A stretch of 64,000 bases of DNA from Rehmannia glutinosa. Taxonomy: Eukaryota > Streptophyta > Magnoliopsida > Lamiales > Orobanchaceae. The notes beneath the pieces are model-generated. The model saw only the letters and a program-made list of their open reading frames with translations. It made no database searches and had not been told where the DNA came from. The stretch covers positions 62,001 to 126,000 of the forward strand of contig JABTTQ020000650.1 of assembly GCA_016081115.2 (NCBI GenBank), given 5' to 3'. This document shows positions 58,723 to 64,000 of the stretch, piece by piece. A program made the translations under genes and the position numbers. Every line of letters begins with the position of its first letter. Position 1 is the stretch's first letter.

Positions 58723-61700
58723 TCAACTCAGCTCAATTAACCCCAATTCATGTTTGAGTTCTTCAAATCTTGATTCACATAATGGTTTTGTGAATATGTC
58801 AGCCAACTGCTTATCAGTTGAAATATATTCCAAGGTGATGTCCTTCTTTTCAACATGGTCTCTTATGAAGTGATATCTGACATCAATGTGCTTGGTTCTT
58901 GAATGCAATACCGGATTTTGAGTGATTGCAATTGCACTTGTGTTGTCACACATAATTGGAATTTCCTTTTCTTCAACTTCATAGTCTCTCAGCTGTTGTC
59001 TCATCCATAAGACTTGGGCACAACAGCTTTGCAGCTTGTATTATGTATTCTACGCTTCAGCAGTGGATGGAGGTGGCTATTGAGTTTTGCTTCTTGCTAA
59101 ACCAGGAAATTAGCCTATTTCCAAGCATTTGACATGTGCCGAGGTGCTCTTTCCTGTCTACTCTACATCCAAAGATAGTCGTGAGTCCGAATAACCAAAT
59201 AGCTTGAATCCACCTTCATTTGGATACCATAAGCCAACTTCTTGGCTTCCTTTCAAATATCTCAAGATCCTCTTGGTTTGCGAGTCATGTGGCTTTCTTT
59301 TGGAGCAGATTGAAATCTTGCACATACACCTACAACAAAGGTGATGTCGGGCCGCTTTCTTTGTGAGATAGAGCAATGATCCAATAAGTGCTCAGATCTG
59401 GTTTGATCTACTGAGGCTTGCCATCTGCATCCATATCCATTTTGATGATGTATTCATTGGTATTTTCATAGAAGACTTTTCTTCCATACCAAATTTCTTC
59501 ATTAAATCTCCGTGTATTTTGTCGGACTTATGAAGGTTCCATCCTTCATTTGTTTCATTGGAGTCCAGGAAGAATGTCGACTCTCCCATCATGCTCATTT
59601 CGAATTCGCTTTGCATGAGATTTGAGAATTTATCACATGACTCTTTGTTTGTGGATCCAAGATGATGTCATCCATATATATTTGAACAAGCAATATACTC
59701 TTCTCATCTTGAATTCTGAAGAGTGTTCTGTCCACTTTTCCTTTTGTGAATCCATTCTCAGTCAGGAATTGTGATAATGTATCGTACCATGCTCTTGGTG
59801 CCTGTTTCAATCCATATAGAGCTTTCTTGAGTTTGTATACCTTATCTCCAAGAGTTTTCTGCTCAAATCCTGGAGGTTGTTCAACATACACTTCTTCTTC
59901 CAATAAACCATTAAGAAATGCACTCTTCACATCCATTTGATATACAATAAAGTTCTTATGAGCTGCATAGGCAAGAAACATCCTTATGGCTTCCAATCTT
60001 GCCACAGGAGCAAAAGTTTCATCAAAATCTATCCCTTCTTCTTGGCAATACCCTTTGGCTACCAATCTTGCTTTGTTTCTCACCACAGAACCTTCTTCGT
60101 TCATCTTGTTTCGAACACCCATTTAGTGCCAATAACATTTTGATGGGTAGGTCTTTGAACCAATTCCACACTTTGTTTCTTTCAAATGATTCATCTCTTC
60201 TTGCATGGCATGAATCCAATGTGTGTCATCTAATGCTTGTGACACATCTTTTGGCTCTATTTGTGAGATGAAGCAAGTGAACATTGCTTCTTGTTGAGTT
60301 CGGATCTAGTTTTGACACCTTCTCTTATATTTCCAATGACTAGTTCTCGTGGATGGTCTCTCAGCCATCTTACATCAAGTTGGAGAAAGTTAATTTGGAT
60401 TGATCGTCTTGCAATTTGTGTTATATTGGTCACTCTCTCATCATCACTTAGCCGCAAATTTTTCAATTTGTTTTTGAGACTCGGCTATCTCATCTTCATC
60501 CGGGTTCATAATTCCCTTGACTTCAACATAGGGGCTCTTTTGCATGGGTGGTTGATTCGCCTTATCGGTGACTCTTCAATGTCTTCTCCATTTACATTGG
60601 GCTCATCAAACACCACATGGATGGATTCTTACGTAACCATAGTCCTCTTGTTGAGTACTCAGAGGCTTTGCTTTCATTTGAGTATCCCAAGAAGATACCT
60701 TCATCGACTTTGGCATCAAAAGCCTTTAAATTATCTTTGCCATTGTTATGGATGAAGCATTTGCATCCAAATATTCTAAAATATGCAACATTTGGCTTTC
60801 TCCCGTCCCAAATCTCATAGGGAGTCTTTGTCATTTTGTCATTTATCATGCATCTATTTTCGATATAGCATGTTGTGTTTATTGCTTGACCCCAAAATCT
60901 TTTAGCGCCAACCAACCTAACATGGTCCTTGCCGCTTCTTTGAGAGTTCTATTCCTTCTTTTCGCAACTCCATTCTCTTTGTGGAGTCCTTGCTTTGCAG
61001 AGATAATTCATGACCAATACCATTTTCAATACGAAGATGAGTGATTATACCATTGACAAACCCAGTTCCCTCCGCCGAGATCTTATTTTGATAATGGTTT
61101 GACTCTTCTCATTTTGGATTCTCTTCATCGATTGTGGTAGTTTTGCAGAGTTTCTTTCTTCTTACACATGAATATTGTCCATGTATATCGTGAGTAGTCA
61201 TCTACTACCACCAAGGTGTATTTCTTCCCACTTATGCTAGTTGGTTCAACTGGACCAAATAGATCCATATGTAGCAGTCAATATTCTTGTTGAAGATGGA
61301 CATGTCTTTTTTTGAATGATGATTTGATTTGCTTTCCCATATGGCATGCATCACAAACACTTTCCTTCTTGTACATCGAGTCCGGAAGTCCTTCTACAAG
61401 ATTGCTCCTGGCAAGCTTGTTAATTGTTTTGAAATTCGGTGACTCAACTTCTTGCGCCCGTACCCAACTTGATTGGTGTGTTTTTCCTAACAAACAGGTG
61501 ATTGGTGTTGCGGTTGACCAATCTACCACATACATGTTCTTTTATCGCATCCTTGCAAAGACAACTTCATTGGATTGATGTCTTTGATTTGGCATATACC
61601 CATGTTAAATCCAACATTGTAGCCTTTGTCACAGAGTTGACTTATGCTTAGCGAGTTTAAGTTGAGTTCTTCAACATATGCAACATCTCGTGATTTCTAA

Positions 61701-61860
61701 TCCATTTTTCTTGATGGATCAAATGCCTTTTATTTCTCCGGAGCTTCATTTCATCCAAATATGACTTTTGCACCTCTCGACTTCCTTGAATTTTGATAGA
61801 TTTTTCTTGTTTCTGTCGTGTATGTCCGGGAGCCACTATCCATGTACCGATTCCTTGGCA
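58723..61860 (-). CDS. Copy D pol (broken, RT well preserved)
   Basis: RNase H (58723-59004) ends HELGLIELS with an intact LADIFTKPL. RT (59595-60122) is an unbroken 175-codon frame through KARLVAKGYCQEEGIDFDET, SAFLNGLLEEEVYVEQPPGFE, KALYGLKQAPRAW and a YMDD catalytic site. Integrase and pre-integrase parts lie at about 60590-61535, with KKYTLVVVDDYSRY around 61190-61235. The protease motif near 61815-61845 is damaged. Confidence 0.88.
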
Positions 61861-64000
61861 CTCACTGTTCTTGAACCCGCAATCAAGGAAATTAGATTTT
61901 AGGTACCCATACTTGTGCAGGTCCGAGGGGTTAGTATTATAAGATGATCCAACCAACCTATAACCAAATGATTTGACTCTAAGAGGTTGCCATAATCATA
62001 ATTAACTTTAGCAAATTGCTTGGGGTTCTAGGTTCATACAATCTCTTTTGTCGTATGCATGTGAATGTGTTTTTAGCAATTGCTTTGTTTGGATAGTTGT
62101 GATATCTTTGAGTGTAGTGTTTGGCTGCGTATGTGTGTTGATGATAGCTCTTTTGCCTTTGGAATGACCTTTCTTTGAGTTCTAGGCCTTTGCCATTTAG
62201 GCTTATATTCCATAGGTCTTTCTTTGATAGTTCACATTATTCCAATCACTTGACTTGTGTACTTTCTACCATTCCCATCATATGTGTTTCTTTTATAGAA
62301 TTTCTGGGGCCTTTGGTAGCTCTGTTTCTTCTTTACTGAGTATTTTCTATTTGGAGTTTTTGAGGAACTCAATTTGGATTTTTCTCATTTGTCCCTCTCA
62401 AAGACACTCAATCGGTCAATTTTCCTTTTCCTTTATAACCAAGGCCGATTTGCTTGTGATTATGCTTTGGATAAATGTGTGTGCACTATTTGGATTTTTG
62501 GATTTTGAGATACTTCATTACTTGAAGATCCTTTTTCAAAATCCTTTTTGGAGCTTGACATAGTACGGAGGAATTAAATCCAAGCCTGTCTGTCTTATCT
62601 CCACATTCTCTTTGACTCATAATAAGGTCATCGAAGGATTTAGATGGCTTAGTGAACGAGGCAATCACATTTTTGAGGTCATTCTCCCTCTTTTCTATAG
62701 CAATCACTGCTCTTAGCTTAGCCTTTTCAAATTTTTAGACTTTTATTCTCATCACCTATGTGACTTAGAGTACTCGGCTCCTTAGTCATTTGTGAGTTTT
62801 GGCTCTTGAGTAGCTGTTTTCCTCATTTAGTAGTGTGTGTGAGGATTTAATGTGTTCAAAGTCTTTCATCATTTTGCCTAATGAATCATAAAGATCGTGG
62901 GTGATGAAGTGTGTGTATTATGATCACTATCACTAGAAACGAGTGTGATGAGTTAGAGTATACCTCATCTTCTTGGCCAGGTTGGTTTTGTTCTTTAGCC
63001 ATTAGACATATCAAGGCTTCTTCTTGAGTCACTTGAGTAGTCGCCTTCACTACTCTCCGAGCTCATCAGATCTTTTGACTTTGCCCCCAGATCTCTCGCA
63101 GCCCAACATTGCCTTTTTCTATTCTTGTCTTCTTTCTCTCAAGACTTTTCTTTCCTCTTCATTCCTGTACTTGTTAACTATAGGGTATGGGCAATCAATG
63201 GCATAGTGACTGGTTGCTCTAGTTCCAGAGATAGATTCTCAACCTTTTGATCACTCTTTCCATTCTTGGATTGTCACTCTTTGATATTCAACTTTTTGAT
63301 GCTCGCTCTCTTGGGTGGTCTCTTCTCCTTGACTTGGAGGGAGCCGAGTGTCTTCTCGGAGGATTCACCTTTGCCTCTCTTGTAGTTTTTATTGAAGAAC
63401 TTGTTAAGTCTTTTTTAACCATTAGGGCTATTTCCTCTTGGTCAATAACTTCTTTGACCTCGACTCTCTTGCCATCCTTAACAATTAGAGCGGATGTTTT
63501 GGGCACATTGTCTCTCATGGTCTTTTCTTCTCACTCAAATTCGTAGGCTTTGAGATCCGAGAATAGCTCATGGTTGGATGTCTTGGATAGGTCCATGGAA
63601 TGTCTCGGTGCCATGACCTTCATTTCCCATTCACCGTGGGAGGCTTAGAATCTTCCTACACATTTCCTTCTGTGTATATTCTTTTCCAAGTGCAGATATC
63701 TCATTGGTAATTTACGGAACCGAGCATCCATTGATCCAAGGTCTCTCCTGCAAGCATTTTAAAATTATCAAATTTTTGTACAAAGAACAGATAGTTTATT
63801 TTCCTTGATTTGCTCGAGCCTTCACAAATCAATGTTAGCTTGTCCCAAATTTCTTTAGCCGTTTTGCATGATTTTACTTTGTTGAACATGGCTTTGTCAA
63901 GGTTTTGTAAAGAATGTCCTTGGCCACATTGTCCAAGTTATATCTTTTTGTCATCATTTGTCGATTGACTCTTGGTTTCTCAACCATGGTTGGTCCGGGA
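61860..64000 (-). CDS. Copy D gag, N-terminus outside the window
   Basis: C-terminal region, then coiled coil with IASFTKPSKSFDDLIMSQRE (about 62580-62690), zinc knuckle near 63185-63215, and capsid-like part with KSCKTAKEIWDKLTLICEG (about 63820-63885). By comparison with copies A and B, roughly the first 90-100 codons lie beyond 64000. Confidence 0.8.

Larger units (their letters stand above)
50378..64000 (-). mobile_element. Copy D of the 14-kb family, running off the window
   Basis: It starts with an LTR (50378-53478) and continues through polypurine tract, additional ORF, pol and most of gag. The first part of gag, the primer site and the 5' LTR lie beyond 64000. It is closer to copy A than to B and C, for example in the LTR start GTGTGAGTGTAAGG and in the additional-ORF 5' leader. 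Its left border cuts copy C's integrase, so D probably inserted into C. Confidence 0.85.

Overview
The window looks like nuclear DNA of a flowering plant, probably a eudicot. It is AT-rich. It has a plant-type pentatricopeptide-repeat (PPR) gene, a small intron-containing gene for a secreted cysteine-rich peptide, and about 57 kb of nested LTR retrotransposons. Ordinary gene-bearing DNA occupies only about positions 1-6940.

Gene-bearing part: a foldback region rich in the word TCGATTNATCGA (230-760); an E-class PPR gene on the + strand (1385-3408) carrying one apparent 1-base frameshift; and a tandemly duplicated small-peptide locus on the - strand. That locus has one intact two-exon copy (4579-5674, 80 aa, signal peptide plus six cysteines) and one decayed copy (3835-4030). 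Short tandem repeats sit in the promoter of the intact copy.

Retrotransposon part: all large elements lie on the - strand. An old Ty1/copia element, called E here (about 6943-28445 and continuing outside the window), is the host. Its 3' LTR was split by element A (7613-21629), a complete 14-kb Sirevirus-like copia with 5-bp target duplications. Its integrase was split by element F (24618-26666), an internally deleted Ty3/gypsy element. Its gag carries a 285-bp hAT-like MITE (27851-28135). Its gag is also cut by B (28446-42301), another copy of the 14-kb family. B shares its right LTR with a further internal region, C (42302-50377), giving LTR-internal-LTR-internal. C ends in its integrase at the left LTR of copy D (50378 to the window end). 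D's LTR contains a 1.54-kb non-autonomous CACTA transposon (51676-53216).

Family architecture, read on the - strand: 5' LTR of about 1.55 kb, tRNA-iMet-type primer site, gag with zinc knuckle and coiled coil, protease, integrase, reverse transcriptase, RNase H, an interval of about 400 bp with a conserved promoter-like block, an additional ORF of about 1,500 codons, polypurine tract, 3' LTR. The additional ORF and the block in front of it occur in all four copies and are the most interesting part of the window.

Caution: the copies differ from each other very often at CAG/CTG words, by small insertions and deletions. This looks like systematic base-calling error at CHG-methylated cytosines. 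Many apparent frameshifts in the retroelements may therefore not be real.
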